From positions 1-64,000 of the forward strand of contig NZ_JAKVOI010000001.1 in the NCBI RefSeq assembly GCF_022482905.1: a stretch of DNA of 64,000 bases, given 5' to 3'. The translations under genes and the position numbers were made by a program. Shown in pieces: positions 15,349-23,722 of this stretch (its first letter is position 1; every line of letters begins with the position of its first letter). Below the pieces are notes generated by a model. It was not told the DNA's origin and searched no databases. It was given only the letters and a program-made list of their open reading frames with translations. The DNA comes from Clostridium sp. Lineage in GTDB: Bacteria > Bacillota > Clostridia > Clostridiales > Clostridiaceae.

Positions 15349-15756
15349 ATGCTTACCAAGGATCAGGAGAAGATGATTACAATGCTTATTGAAGGTGAGA
15401 AGATAACTGATATTGCTAGGAAGATTGGAGTGAGTAGGCAGACTATTTACTCGTGGAGGAGTAATGATGAAGTTAACGCTGAGCTTGACCAACGGAGACG
15501 AGACATTGCTAACCAAGGTAATAACTATATACTGAAGGATGTTAGGACATATATAGATAATATTAAAGATTTAGCTAACAACAGCACTGACAAACGAGTT
15601 AAGCTTGCAGCTAATCAATGCTTGTTAAGCCAGATATATGGTAATGCAACGGCTGTAGTTCAAACTCTTAATAATGACACAGAGAATAACAACGTAAATG
15701 AGAATGAGCTTGAAGAACAACTCAAGAAGTTTAAAAATATGAGAGTTGTTAAGTAG
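15349..15756 (+). CDS. terS: Terminase small subunit
   Basis: The N-terminal helix-turn-helix (MLIEGEKITDIARKIGVSRQTIYSWRSNDEV) is of the type used by small terminase subunits to recognise the packaging site. A helical oligomerisation segment follows (LKDVRTYIDNIKDLANNSTDKRVKLAANQCLL) and an Asn/Glu-rich tail. Length, 135 residues, fits. Separation from the large subunit by 1.1 kb is unusual and results from an inserted membrane-protein gene and a possible cos region. Confidence 0.85.
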   Translation: MLTKDQEKMITMLIEGEKITDIARKIGVSRQTIYSWRSNDEVNAELDQRRRDIANQGNNYILKDVRTYIDNIKDLANNSTDKRVKLAANQCLLSQIYGNATAVVQTLNNDTENNNVNENELEEQLKKFKNMRVVK

Positions 15757-15813
15757 AAATAGCTTGAAAGCGTTGATATGACTGGGGTTGAAAGAGGTTG
15801 AATGATTATTTAC

Positions 15814-15843
15814 AACTTCGCTAAAATTTGATTTAGCGAAGTT
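15814..15843. repeat. Perfect 12-bp hairpin near the packaging region
   Basis: AACTTCGCTAAA and TTTAGCGAAGTT pair perfectly around a six-base loop. No U-tract follows, so it is not a normal terminator. It lies just after the small terminase gene and 25 bases before a GC-rich segment, so it may belong to the packaging signal. Confidence 0.6.
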
Positions 15844-15867
15844 CATATTTGGAATGGCTGAAGAGAT

Positions 15868-15884
15868 CCCCGGACCCGCCCACC
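15868..15884. other. Candidate cos site (GC-rich island)
   Basis: CCCCGGACCCGCCCACC is conspicuous in a sequence that is otherwise about two-thirds A+T. GC-rich segments close to the small terminase gene mark cohesive-end sites in many cos-type Firmicutes phages. The exact nick positions cannot be read from sequence alone. Confidence 0.4.
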
Positions 15885-15978
15885 TTCTAATTTTTGGAAA
15901 TGAAAATAGCCCGGTGAGAGGTGTCACAATTTCTGTGATATTTTAAAAAGCCATGTGGAAAACTTTGTCATAAAATGA

Positions 15979-15984
15979 TATAAT
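15979..15984 (+). promoter_or_regulatory. -10 element before the inserted membrane-protein gene
   Basis: A perfect TATAAT preceded by TG-like context (AATGATATAATATG) lies 24 bases upstream of the ATG at 16008. The -35 region is poor (TGGAAA at 17 bases). It would give the accessory gene its own promoter. Confidence 0.4.
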
Positions 15985-16007
15985 ATGACAGGGGGAGGTA
16001 TGCTATT

Positions 16008-16703
16008 ATGGATTATTTAACAGCTTTTGTTGAGAGCAGATTTTTTTTGGAATGGATAAAACCAATAGTAACTCCTTTGATGGTAACTTTAATAACATAT
16101 TCAGTTGGTGTTCTCCGTAAGAGAAGAAAAAGTGAAAGCGTAATTAGGAGTGTAAAAGTTGCTAATAAACAATTAGTAGATGCTGTTAGACCATTTTTTA
16201 TTCAAAAAATTAAATTAAGGAAAGAAGTTATATTAAATATCAGAAATGCTATTAAAGAACGATATGATAATATAGAATTAGATTCTTTATTTACATTAGA
16301 TCAGATTAAAGAAAATATTATTTTAGATATTTCAGAGACTAGATTTTTAAAAGACCAGGATAAATTTGATTTAATAGATTTTACAGAAGATACATTTAAA
16401 GAATATGTACCAGAGGAAAACGAACAGATAGCGGAAAATCAAAATATTGACATGCTTATAAGAGAGCGAGATAAAATAGCTCGTTATGATGAAATGTTAA
16501 TTTTTACAATGGTACCTATTATTGTAACTGTGCTTATGTTTCTTATACAAAATGTATTTATGATTTCAAAAAATCATAAACCAGTGAATATATTTTTTTC
16601 AACAGAGAACATATTTATAGCAGCTGGTATAGCTGTACTTATAATAGGAAGCGTAAATGCTATCATGAAAATTGTAGAACATTTAAAAAATAAGAAGGAA
16701 TAA
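16008..16703 (+). CDS. Accessory membrane protein between terminase genes
   Basis: The 231-residue protein has one hydrophobic segment near the start (PIVTPLMVTLITYSVGVL), a long charged cytoplasmic-type middle with coiled-coil character (residues 45-160), and two membrane spans near the end (FTMVPIIVTVLMFLIQ and IFIAAGIAVLIIGSVNAI). I do not recognise a family. It separates the terminase subunits, carries its own strong ribosome binding site (GGGGGAGG), a candidate promoter and a weak terminator, and so looks like a moron. An exclusion or defence role is possible but unproven. Confidence 0.75.
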   Translation: MDYLTAFVESRFFLEWIKPIVTPLMVTLITYSVGVLRKRRKSESVIRSVKVANKQLVDAVRPFFIQKIKLRKEVILNIRNAIKERYDNIELDSLFTLDQIKENIILDISETRFLKDQDKFDLIDFTEDTFKEYVPEENEQIAENQNIDMLIRERDKIARYDEMLIFTMVPIIVTVLMFLIQNVFMISKNHKPVNIFFSTENIFIAAGIAVLIIGSVNAIMKIVEHLKNKKE

Positions 16704-16707
16704 TATT

Positions 16708-16736
16708 TAAGAACTCTTAATTAGGGCTCTTTTTTC
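16708..16736 (+). terminator. Weak terminator after the accessory membrane protein
   Basis: AAGAACTC-TTAATTA-GGGCTCTT has one mismatch and a G-U pair and is followed by six T. It would close the accessory transcription unit before the large terminase. Confidence 0.45.
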
Positions 16737-16762
16737 ATACCTAAAATTGTGAGGTGATTTAA

Positions 16763-16870
16763 ATGTATAGTTGGTGTATGGCACATCCATGGATGGCTTT
16801 TATTATTTTAATAATATTAGCTGATTCTGTTGGATATTGGTTCCACGGTGGTAAAAAGGGTGATTCTTAA
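16763..16870 (+). CDS. Mini membrane protein, 35 residues
   Basis: A strong ribosome binding site (GTGAGGTGATTTAA) precedes an ATG and a 35-residue frame with one hydrophobic stretch (WMAFIILIILADSVGYW) and a basic end. Its stop overlaps the terminase start (TAATG), so it is probably translated ahead of terL. Function unknown. Confidence 0.6.
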   Translation: MYSWCMAHPWMAFIILIILADSVGYWFHGGKKGDS

Positions 16871-18591
16871 TGTTTCAAAATGAAGACGAACAAAATAAGT
16901 TTTTACTATACAAGTACCTTCAACAAGTAGGTTTTGACGAATCCACCGCAGAAAATATGATCCTACAGCACAGTTCAAACCTATTCGGCTACCACGGGTT
17001 GAGTTGGCAGTTGGGACGCATGAACCTTGAATTCTTCTGTATGTATTTTCTCCAGGATACATTTCTTCCGAAGGAAAATAACACTGCGGCGCCTATAGCT
17101 AATGTTCATAGAGATATTTGGAGTAATATACAAGACAGTATTATCGGTAATGGTGAAAATCAAAGAGGATGGATTCTTCCACGTGGCACTGGTAAATCTG
17201 CCTTTGGAAATTTTGCCCCGACTTGCTGGTGTCATGCATATGGAATCAAGAAATACACCTTGATTTGTTCTGATATAGGATCTACAGCAGAGAAATTTAT
17301 CAAGGATATCAAGAATACCTTCCTTGAGAATAATTACATTAAACAAGCTTTTGGAGTGCTACTGAATGACAAGGATAAGAGATATATTTGTAATTCAACT
17401 CAATTAGAATTTACAAACAAAACATTCATTGAAGCTATTTCTTCTAGTTCTCCAATGAGAGGTAGAAAATATGGTAATAATAGACCTGATTTAATAATTT
17501 TAGACGACTATCAATCAGAGCCAGACGTTAGGACTGATGATGCAAGGGAAAAGAAGTGGAAAAGGTTCTCTGATGATGTTAAATACGCAGTTCAGAAGCC
17601 AGTTACCCGTAATGGCAAAACAGTGAAAAAAGGTACAACTTTGATAGCATTGGGAACTCTACAGCATAAAGAGTGCTTTTATAGCAGGCTTATGAAGCAG
17701 CCAACATGGAAATTTAAAAATGAGAAGGGTGTTTTGGTTGATGATATAGACACATATTTTAATACCGGTCTGTGGGAGCAATTTAAAAACATCCTTTTTG
17801 ATTTTAAGAATGAAACTCACTTAGAGGATGCAAAAGAATTTTATTATAGCCATGAAAAAGAAATGCAGTTCCCTATGTTATGGGCTGAATTTTGGGACTG
17901 TTTAGATATGGCCATGAGTTACTATGAAAATCCGGCCAGCTTTAAACAGGAAGTTCAAGGGGATGTTGATTCTATAGGCGAAAAGTGGTTTAAAACTGTT
18001 GCAACACAGCCCCGGGAGGAAATTGAAACACATTCCTTTATGAAGACAATGCTGTGCATGGATCCTGCCAGTACCGACAATGGAAAATCTGATTATTCAG
18101 CTTATCTGGTGGGTTCCGAAGCTGAGAATAATCTAAAATACGCCCGTAAAGCAGAATTAGCGAAAATCAATGCCAGAACTGATTTTGATAAGTATATAGG
18201 CCATGCAGTGGAGTTACTAAAGGAATATCCGGACGCTACCCACGTCTATATTGAGAAAAATACATTCAATGGTGCAGATGCTAATTTATTAGAGAATAAA
18301 ATTAATGCTGATGATGTGCTACGGGTAAGGAATATAGAAATTATAAATGAAATGCAGCGCAAAAATAAGGATGATAAAATCAGCACGATTATTCCTTATA
18401 TGAATAAAGGTCAGATTATTTTCGCTGAAGAGGACCAGGATTTTATAAAACAAATTATGGAATTCGCCGGGCAGAAATTTAGCATCCATGATGATGCTCC
18501 AGATATAACAGCAGAGTTCGCAAACAGAATTGAAAATATAGAAGTTATCCACAATGTGCAGCTCTTTGATAGAAGAAAATTAGGATTGTAG
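16870..18591 (+). CDS. terL: Terminase large subunit
   Basis: This is the packaging motor ATPase and nuclease. The Walker A-like LPRGTGKS lies at residues 103-110 and Walker B DLIILDD at about 207-213. The nuclease domain begins around MLCMDPASTDNGKSDY (residue 400) and includes a later acidic VYIEKNTFNG. Length, 573 residues, is full for a Terminase_6-type subunit. The start overlaps the preceding mini-gene. It works with the small subunit and portal. Confidence 0.95.
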   Translation: MFQNEDEQNKFLLYKYLQQVGFDESTAENMILQHSSNLFGYHGLSWQLGRMNLEFFCMYFLQDTFLPKENNTAAPIANVHRDIWSNIQDSIIGNGENQRGWILPRGTGKSAFGNFAPTCWCHAYGIKKYTLICSDIGSTAEKFIKDIKNTFLENNYIKQAFGVLLNDKDKRYICNSTQLEFTNKTFIEAISSSSPMRGRKYGNNRPDLIILDDYQSEPDVRTDDAREKKWKRFSDDVKYAVQKPVTRNGKTVKKGTTLIALGTLQHKECFYSRLMKQPTWKFKNEKGVLVDDIDTYFNTGLWEQFKNILFDFKNETHLEDAKEFYYSHEKEMQFPMLWAEFWDCLDMAMSYYENPASFKQEVQGDVDSIGEKWFKTVATQPREEIETHSFMKTMLCMDPASTDNGKSDYSAYLVGSEAENNLKYARKAELAKINARTDFDKYIGHAVELLKEYPDATHVYIEKNTFNGADANLLENKINADDVLRVRNIEIINEMQRKNKDDKISTIIPYMNKGQIIFAEEDQDFIKQIMEFAGQKFSIHDDAPDITAEFANRIENIEVIHNVQLFDRRKLGL

Positions 18592-18602
18592 GAGGTGATA
18601 TT

Positions 18603-19964
18603 GTGCCAGCAGATTTGGAGCTTTTAAAAAAATGTAAGCAGGATTTTGATATGAAGCTTCCGGGATATATGTTAATGCAAAAATATTATGATGGTCATAC
18701 TGAAGCCATGGAAAACTATAAGATGATTACAAAGCGTGCCAATACGAAGGTGCGCTGTAATTTTATACAGAAGTTTATAAATGAAGAGGCGAGTTACTGC
18801 TGTGGTAATAAAATAACTTATTCGAGTCACTCCAATAACCAAAATGTAATCGAGGACTTGAGATTGAATTTTAGGCACTGGAGAGAAAAACACAATAAGG
18901 AACTGTGTAAGCAGAGCCTTATTTTTAATGAAGCTTACGAGCTTTACTATATTGATTCTGATGGTCTATTTAATAGCTTGATTTGTACGCCTTTAGATAG
19001 CTATATTCTTCAGGATGATTTTGGGAATACGCAACTTTTTATACGATTCTGGACCAAAAAGTTTGACGATATGCGTACTCTCTATGCTGATGTGTATACT
19101 AATGGTGATATTAGCCATTACACCGTTATAGGTGATGTATTCAAACCTACTACAGGAGTTAAGGCGGATAGCAATGTATTTGGAAAGGTGCCAGTATCTG
19201 TTGTGAAAATTGGCACTATAGATGAAAGCTTATTTTCCATATTGAAGGGCTTGCAGGATGGATTTGAAACAAATTTGTCTGATATGGTGAACGAAATAAG
19301 TGATTTTAGGAATGCATATTTAATTTTCCAAAATTGCAAGTTAGATGATGAAACTAAAGACGAGAATGGAGAAACTGACTTAGACAAGATGAAAAGGCTT
19401 GGAGTTATGAGCCTTACAGGCGACAAAGCAGATGCAAAATGGTTGATTAAAGAAATTAATGATGATTTTGTCCAGAATACATTGAATACCCTTGAGGATA
19501 AGATGTACCAGCTAGCTTCACACATAAATAACAATGAAAAATTAGTATCCAATACAAGTTCTCTAGCTTTAAGAAACAGGCTCATAGGGCTTGAAGAAAA
19601 ATGCACGAACAACATACAAGCTCTTGTGGATGCCATAAAGGTACGATTAAAGTTTCTTTTCATATACCTAAAAATTAGGCAAAACAAGGATTATGACTGG
19701 AAGGATATAGACATTAAAATTGTGCCTAACATTCCTACAGATGATTTGATGATAAGCCAAATTATAAGCCAGTTAAACGGGAAATTATCTACTAGAACGG
19801 GGCTCGCACAATTAAGTTTCATTGATAATCCCGACAATGAAATGAAGGAAATTGAAAAAGAAAGCAAGGCTGATTCTATAGGTCAGAGTCTTTTGAATGG
19901 TGGTGAAGGTGATGGCGAAGGTGGATCCGCAGTACAGGAGGGCAATAGAGCAGATAAGGCTTGA
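18603..19964 (+). CDS. Portal protein, SPP1 gp6-like
   Basis: The 453-residue protein has the layout of SPP1-type portals: DGHTEAMENYKMITKRANTKVRCNFIQKFINEEASYCCGNKITY near the start, then the mixed alpha/beta wing, and a C-terminal helical crown ending in low-complexity EGDGEGGSAV. It starts at GTG 18603 behind GTAGGAGGTGATATT, right after terL. It forms the dodecameric DNA channel of the head. The MuF gene starts within its last 55 bases. Confidence 0.93.
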   Translation: MPADLELLKKCKQDFDMKLPGYMLMQKYYDGHTEAMENYKMITKRANTKVRCNFIQKFINEEASYCCGNKITYSSHSNNQNVIEDLRLNFRHWREKHNKELCKQSLIFNEAYELYYIDSDGLFNSLICTPLDSYILQDDFGNTQLFIRFWTKKFDDMRTLYADVYTNGDISHYTVIGDVFKPTTGVKADSNVFGKVPVSVVKIGTIDESLFSILKGLQDGFETNLSDMVNEISDFRNAYLIFQNCKLDDETKDENGETDLDKMKRLGVMSLTGDKADAKWLIKEINDDFVQNTLNTLEDKMYQLASHINNNEKLVSNTSSLALRNRLIGLEEKCTNNIQALVDAIKVRLKFLFIYLKIRQNKDYDWKDIDIKIVPNIPTDDLMISQIISQLNGKLSTRTGLAQLSFIDNPDNEMKEIEKESKADSIGQSLLNGGEGDGEGGSAVQEGNRADKA

Positions 19965-21411
19965 TTCTGAAAAATATGCAGACGAACAGATGAAAGATAT
20001 GTACTCTGACCAGAAAGACAAGCTTAATGAACTACACAGCTTCATAGGCATGATGTATATAAAATATAGTATAGATGGTCTATTAAAATTAAATAAAGCT
20101 CAAAGAGTCTCTATAACGTCTGCATTGGATTCTAAGTTGAAATCCATAGGGAAAAGCTTAGGGCAGAAAGAAGTCAGTAAAATAAAAAGTATTTTAAGTG
20201 AAACTTATAAGGATACCTATTATAAAAATGCTTATGTGCTCGACAAAGGCATGGATGTAAATATAAAATTCAAGATGCTGAAACAGGAATTTATTGATTC
20301 TGCTGTAAATGCAAAATTTAAAAGTTTAACTTTTAGTGATAGAATTTGGAATAATAAAGCAGATATGATTGATAAGTTAAAAAAATCTTTAGTTGAAGCC
20401 TATAAGGGTAATATTGCCATAGATAAAATAGCAAAGGATGTGCAGCATACTTTTAATGTAAGTGCATATGACAGCAATCGGCTTGTGGCTACAGAAACGG
20501 CAAGGGTGGCAGTAAAAGCGCAGGAGCAAATCGGCATAGATAGTGGTTGCAAGGAAGTAATGTGGTCTGCAACTTTAGATCATAGAACGGCGCCCTATGA
20601 TGCCAGCCTTGATGGCAAGGTATGGAGAATAAATGAAAGCCACCCCGAACCAGTAATGGACACTCACCCACGTTGTAGATGTGTACTTATAAATGTACCG
20701 TTTGAAGGTTGGAAACCGACTAAAAGAAAAGATAATGAGACTAAAGAAATAATTGATTATATGGATTACGAGCAGTGGCTGAAAGAAAAAGTGGGAATTT
20801 CTAAAAGCAGTGACGCAAATTCTAAAAATAATGATATAATAAATAATACAGAAACATTTGGCGCATTAGATTTAAATGAAAAAGCAGTTAAAAGTCTAAA
20901 AGCCATTCATGCTGAGTTAAATGAATATAGCAGAACAAATCATAAAGAAAAACTTGTGGCCATGAGTATTAAAGATGGTTTAAAAAGGCAGGAATTAACT
21001 GGTAATGGTAATTCTGTTGTATTTACTAGTGAGCTTATTAACTTCTTAAATAATAGCGAGGCTAATAGTGTGATGTTGGTGCATAATCACCCGGGGAGTT
21101 CTTCTTTTTCAGATGCAGATCTAAAGGTTATGGTTAATTTCAATTCTATAAATGGAATAACCGTTGAAGGCCAAAATGGGACCAAATATATTTGCAAAAT
21201 AGGCGATGGCATAATTCCTGATAACCTTTCTCAAATTACAGAGGATTTTAATGAGATAAAAAATGAATTGTTTGATGATTATAGGGCTAAAGTATTAACT
21301 GACGAAATGACACCGGATGAAGCGTGGTACGAACATTCAAATGAAGTTATGGAACGATTGGCTCATAAATATAATTGGATATATAGGAGGATAGAACCAA
21401 ATGAAAAATAG
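19912..21411 (+). CDS. MuF head-morphogenesis protein with C-terminal JAB-like domain
   Basis: The middle part (YDSNRLVATETARVAVKAQEQ, then EVMWSATLDHRTAPYDASLDGKV and HPRCRCVLINVPF) is the SPP1 gp7/MuF minor-head domain, which is ejected with phage DNA in several phages. After an Asn-rich linker (about residue 305) comes an extra domain with VMLVHNHPGSSSFSDADLKVM, the HxH...D metal signature of JAB/RadC-like MPN proteins. It is thus a composite with a possible effector tip. Start chosen at ATG 19912; 19897 is also possible. Confidence 0.88.
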   Translation: MAKVDPQYRRAIEQIRLDSEKYADEQMKDMYSDQKDKLNELHSFIGMMYIKYSIDGLLKLNKAQRVSITSALDSKLKSIGKSLGQKEVSKIKSILSETYKDTYYKNAYVLDKGMDVNIKFKMLKQEFIDSAVNAKFKSLTFSDRIWNNKADMIDKLKKSLVEAYKGNIAIDKIAKDVQHTFNVSAYDSNRLVATETARVAVKAQEQIGIDSGCKEVMWSATLDHRTAPYDASLDGKVWRINESHPEPVMDTHPRCRCVLINVPFEGWKPTKRKDNETKEIIDYMDYEQWLKEKVGISKSSDANSKNNDIINNTETFGALDLNEKAVKSLKAIHAELNEYSRTNHKEKLVAMSIKDGLKRQELTGNGNSVVFTSELINFLNNSEANSVMLVHNHPGSSSFSDADLKVMVNFNSINGITVEGQNGTKYICKIGDGIIPDNLSQITEDFNEIKNELFDDYRAKVLTDEMTPDEAWYEHSNEVMERLAHKYNWIYRRIEPNEK

Positions 21412-21541
21412 AGAGAAAATGGGATTTGATCTAGTTGATAATAAACCAGACTATTTTATGACAAAAGAAGAAAACATAAAAAGAGATAAGAAAAAAATCA
21501 AAGAGGTTTATGAGGAAGACTCAAAATCAGATGATAAATAG
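21401..21541 (+). CDS. Small protein coupled to the MuF-JAB gene
   Basis: A 46-residue, highly charged frame (MKNREKMGFDLVDNKPDY and onward) starts inside the last codons of the MuF gene behind TAGGAGGATAGAACC and is followed by a terminator hairpin. It has no membrane segment. Position after a polymorphic-type head protein makes an immunity or chaperone role conceivable; nothing in the sequence proves it. Confidence 0.6.
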   Translation: MKNREKMGFDLVDNKPDYFMTKEENIKRDKKKIKEVYEEDSKSDDK

Positions 21542-21577
21542 AAGCCTTGTACTTAAATAAATAGTATAAGGCTTTTA
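21541..21577 (+). terminator. Terminator after the MuF unit
   Basis: AAGCCTTGTACT and AGTATAAGGCTT pair over 12 positions with one G-U pair, followed by TTTATTAT. It lies directly after the small gene's stop. Confidence 0.7.
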
Positions 21578-21592
21578 TTATGTCTAAAATTA

Positions 21593-21620
21593 AAGTCTTA
21601 GAAATAAGGCTTTTTTATTT
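21593..21620 (+). terminator. Second tandem terminator before tad2
   Basis: AAGTCTTA-GAAA-TAAGGCTT is an eight-pair stem with a GNRA-type loop and is followed by TTTTTATTTT. Two terminators in tandem inside a late phage operon isolate the next gene. Confidence 0.65.
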
Positions 21621-21646
21621 TATAAAAATTTATGGAGGTGGGAAAA

Positions 21647-21901
21647 ATGGATTTCGGGAAAGCGATTGAGGCAGTAAAAAAAGGATATAAAGTTGCTCGT
21701 AAAGGTTGGAATGGTAAAGAACAATATATTGAACTTGCGAATGCAATAAGTTATTTGAACACAAAGGGGAATGTAGTGAATTGTAACCATGAGGCTATAG
21801 GAAACAAGGCAATTGCTTTTGTTGGAACATCAGGGATACAGATGGGGTGGCTTGCGTCACAGGCTGATATGCTTGCAGAAGATTGGGTAATAGTCGAATA
21901 A
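21647..21901 (+). CDS. tad2: Tad2-like (DUF2829) anti-Thoeris candidate
   Basis: The 84-residue protein reads MDFGKAIEAVKKGYKVARKGWNG and ends GWLASQADMLAEDWVIVE, the two signatures of DUF2829. Members of this family (Tad2) were shown in other phages to sequester the cyclic ADP-ribose-type signal of Thoeris defence. The start at ATG 21647 follows GGAGGTGGG. It lies alone between tandem terminators and the scaffold gene, the position of an accessory gene in a head operon. Activity in this phage is inferred from family only. Confidence 0.85.
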   Translation: MDFGKAIEAVKKGYKVARKGWNGKEQYIELANAISYLNTKGNVVNCNHEAIGNKAIAFVGTSGIQMGWLASQADMLAEDWVIVE

Positions 21902-21987
21902 AGTTTTAAAAAGTTCTTTATTTTTATAAAAATAATTGTGTTCTTAGTCCTATATTGGGTTAAGAGGGCATAGGAGGCGTAAAAAAT

Positions 21988-22593
21988 ATGTTAAAAAAGG
22001 AATTAGCAAAATTACTTGAGACTTTGAAAGATGATGATAACATAGATGAAACAATATCTAAAAGTGATTTGGGTAAGGCACTTGTAAATAGTGGTTTAAC
22101 CTTGGATACTTTTAAAGAAAAAATTGAGAGTGATCCAAACTTTAAGTCCTTTATTGATTCTGAGAAGGATAAGCATCTTCAGAAGGGTATTGATACTTTT
22201 AAAACTAACAATTTACAAAAACTAGTTGATGAAGAATATAAGAAACAGCACCCCGAAGCCGATCCGAAGGATACTGAAATTGCAAAATTAAAAAAGCAAT
22301 TTGAAGATATGCAAAAAGAGTCTCTTAAAAAAGACCTGACCAATAAGGCTTTGAAAATAATGACAGAAAAGAAATTGCCTGCCGATTTGGTCAGTTTTAT
22401 TGTTGGGGCTGACGAGGATACTACAAACAAAAATCTTGAGACTTTGGAGAAGGTTTTTAATAGCCATGATGAAGCTATAAAAACGGAAATATTAAAAGAT
22501 GGTACCTATAAACCAGGCGGTCAGGGTGGTGCTAAACCAACCGAAGATTCCGTTAAGGGACAAATAAATTCTATATTTGGAATTAAAGAATAG
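21988..22593 (+). CDS. Capsid scaffolding protein (DUF4355-like)
   Basis: The 201-residue protein is charged and helical, with a central coiled coil (PEADPKDTEIAKLKKQFEDMQKESLKKDL) and a Gly-rich segment (KPGGQGGAKP) near the end, as in DUF4355 scaffolds. It sits immediately before the major capsid gene, and the pair probably co-assembles into the procapsid. The ribosome binding site is AGGAGGCG. Confidence 0.85.
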   Translation: MLKKELAKLLETLKDDDNIDETISKSDLGKALVNSGLTLDTFKEKIESDPNFKSFIDSEKDKHLQKGIDTFKTNNLQKLVDEEYKKQHPEADPKDTEIAKLKKQFEDMQKESLKKDLTNKALKIMTEKKLPADLVSFIVGADEDTTNKNLETLEKVFNSHDEAIKTEILKDGTYKPGGQGGAKPTEDSVKGQINSIFGIKE

Positions 22594-22608
22594 GAAGGAT
22601 GATGAAAT

Positions 22609-23532
22609 ATGGAAAATGCAATTAATTATGCAACTTTATTCATGCAGGCACTTGATGCACAGATAGCTCAGCAGGCAACAAGCGGATGGATGGAAAGAAA
22701 CGCAGGACAGGTTATTTATAACGGTGGAAAAGAAATAAAAATACCAAAAATAACCGTTGATGGCCTTGCTGATTATTCTAGGGAAGATGGTTATACCAGA
22801 GGCGCCGTTGGTCTTGATTATGAAACTATGGCCATGACTATGGATAGAGGTAAACAATTTTTGCTTGATTCTATGGATATTAACGAAAGTAATTTTGTAG
22901 TGAATGCTTCAACTGTAATGAGTGAGTTCCAGAGGCTAAAGGTTATTCCCGAAATAGATGTCTATAGGTATTCTAAAATAGCAGCTCTGGCAATTTCTAA
23001 AGGAAAAGCAAGTGGAGGATATACTCCTGTAGTTGACGACGTGCTGACTAAATTAAAAACAGATATTGCGGCAGTGCAGGACATTATCGGAGATGTACCG
23101 TTAGTAATTACAATGAGCAGAACTGTTAAAAATACTTTGGATATGAGTAAGGAAATTACAAGAAAGTTAGAAGTAGATACATTTACTTCTGGACAATATA
23201 ACACTAAGGTTTCCATTATAGATGACTGCCCTATTGTTCCAGTACCAAGTGCAAGATTAAAAACAGCATACGTGTTTAATGATGGTAAAACTACAGGACA
23301 AGAGGCTGGCGGATTTACTCCGGATGCATCTGCAAAAAGTATTAACTGGATTATATGTGCTCAGAATGTGCCTATAGCAGTTTCAAAAACAGATAACATG
23401 AAAATATTTGCTCCCGAACAAGTACAGAGCCATGATGGTTACTTGATGGATTATCGTAAGTACCACGATTTATGGATCCCTGACAATAAGTTTGATGCAC
23501 TGTTTGTGAATGTTAAGGAGGCGCTTGCATAA
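22609..23532 (+). CDS. Major capsid protein
   Basis: This 307-residue protein has the features of HK97-fold capsid proteins of SPP1-like phages: KEIKIPKITVDGLADYSR near the N-terminus, DYETMAMTMDRGKQFLLDSMD, then VPLVITMSRTVKNTLD, and a C-terminal VQSHDGYLMDYRKYHDLWI. The ribosome binding site GGAAGGATG is strong. It follows the scaffold gene and precedes the connector genes, as expected. Confidence 0.9.
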   Translation: MENAINYATLFMQALDAQIAQQATSGWMERNAGQVIYNGGKEIKIPKITVDGLADYSREDGYTRGAVGLDYETMAMTMDRGKQFLLDSMDINESNFVVNASTVMSEFQRLKVIPEIDVYRYSKIAALAISKGKASGGYTPVVDDVLTKLKTDIAAVQDIIGDVPLVITMSRTVKNTLDMSKEITRKLEVDTFTSGQYNTKVSIIDDCPIVPVPSARLKTAYVFNDGKTTGQEAGGFTPDASAKSINWIICAQNVPIAVSKTDNMKIFAPEQVQSHDGYLMDYRKYHDLWIPDNKFDALFVNVKEALA

Positions 23533-23714
23533 TGTCTTTTAAATTGCAGAATTTGAATGTTATAAGGATAGTTGAAACTGAGGCACAAAAGCAGAGGCTT
23601 ATAGCGCAGGGATTTAAGGATATAACTCTTAAACCAAAAGAAGAAAAGCCGCCTGAAGAACCTGCAAATACTGCACCACCTGCAGACGATAAGGCAAAAC
23701 AGGGTAAAAAGTAG
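23532..23714 (+). CDS. Small head-completion-region protein
   Basis: The 60-residue protein starts at the ATG overlapping the capsid stop. It has a short folded N-terminus (MSFKLQNLNVIRIVETEAQKQ) and a Pro/Glu/Lys-rich tail (KPKEEKPPEEPANTAPP). Similar proteins often follow the capsid gene. The role is unknown. Confidence 0.65.
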   Translation: MSFKLQNLNVIRIVETEAQKQRLIAQGFKDITLKPKEEKPPEEPANTAPPADDKAKQGKK

Positions 23715-23722
23715 GTGATTTT

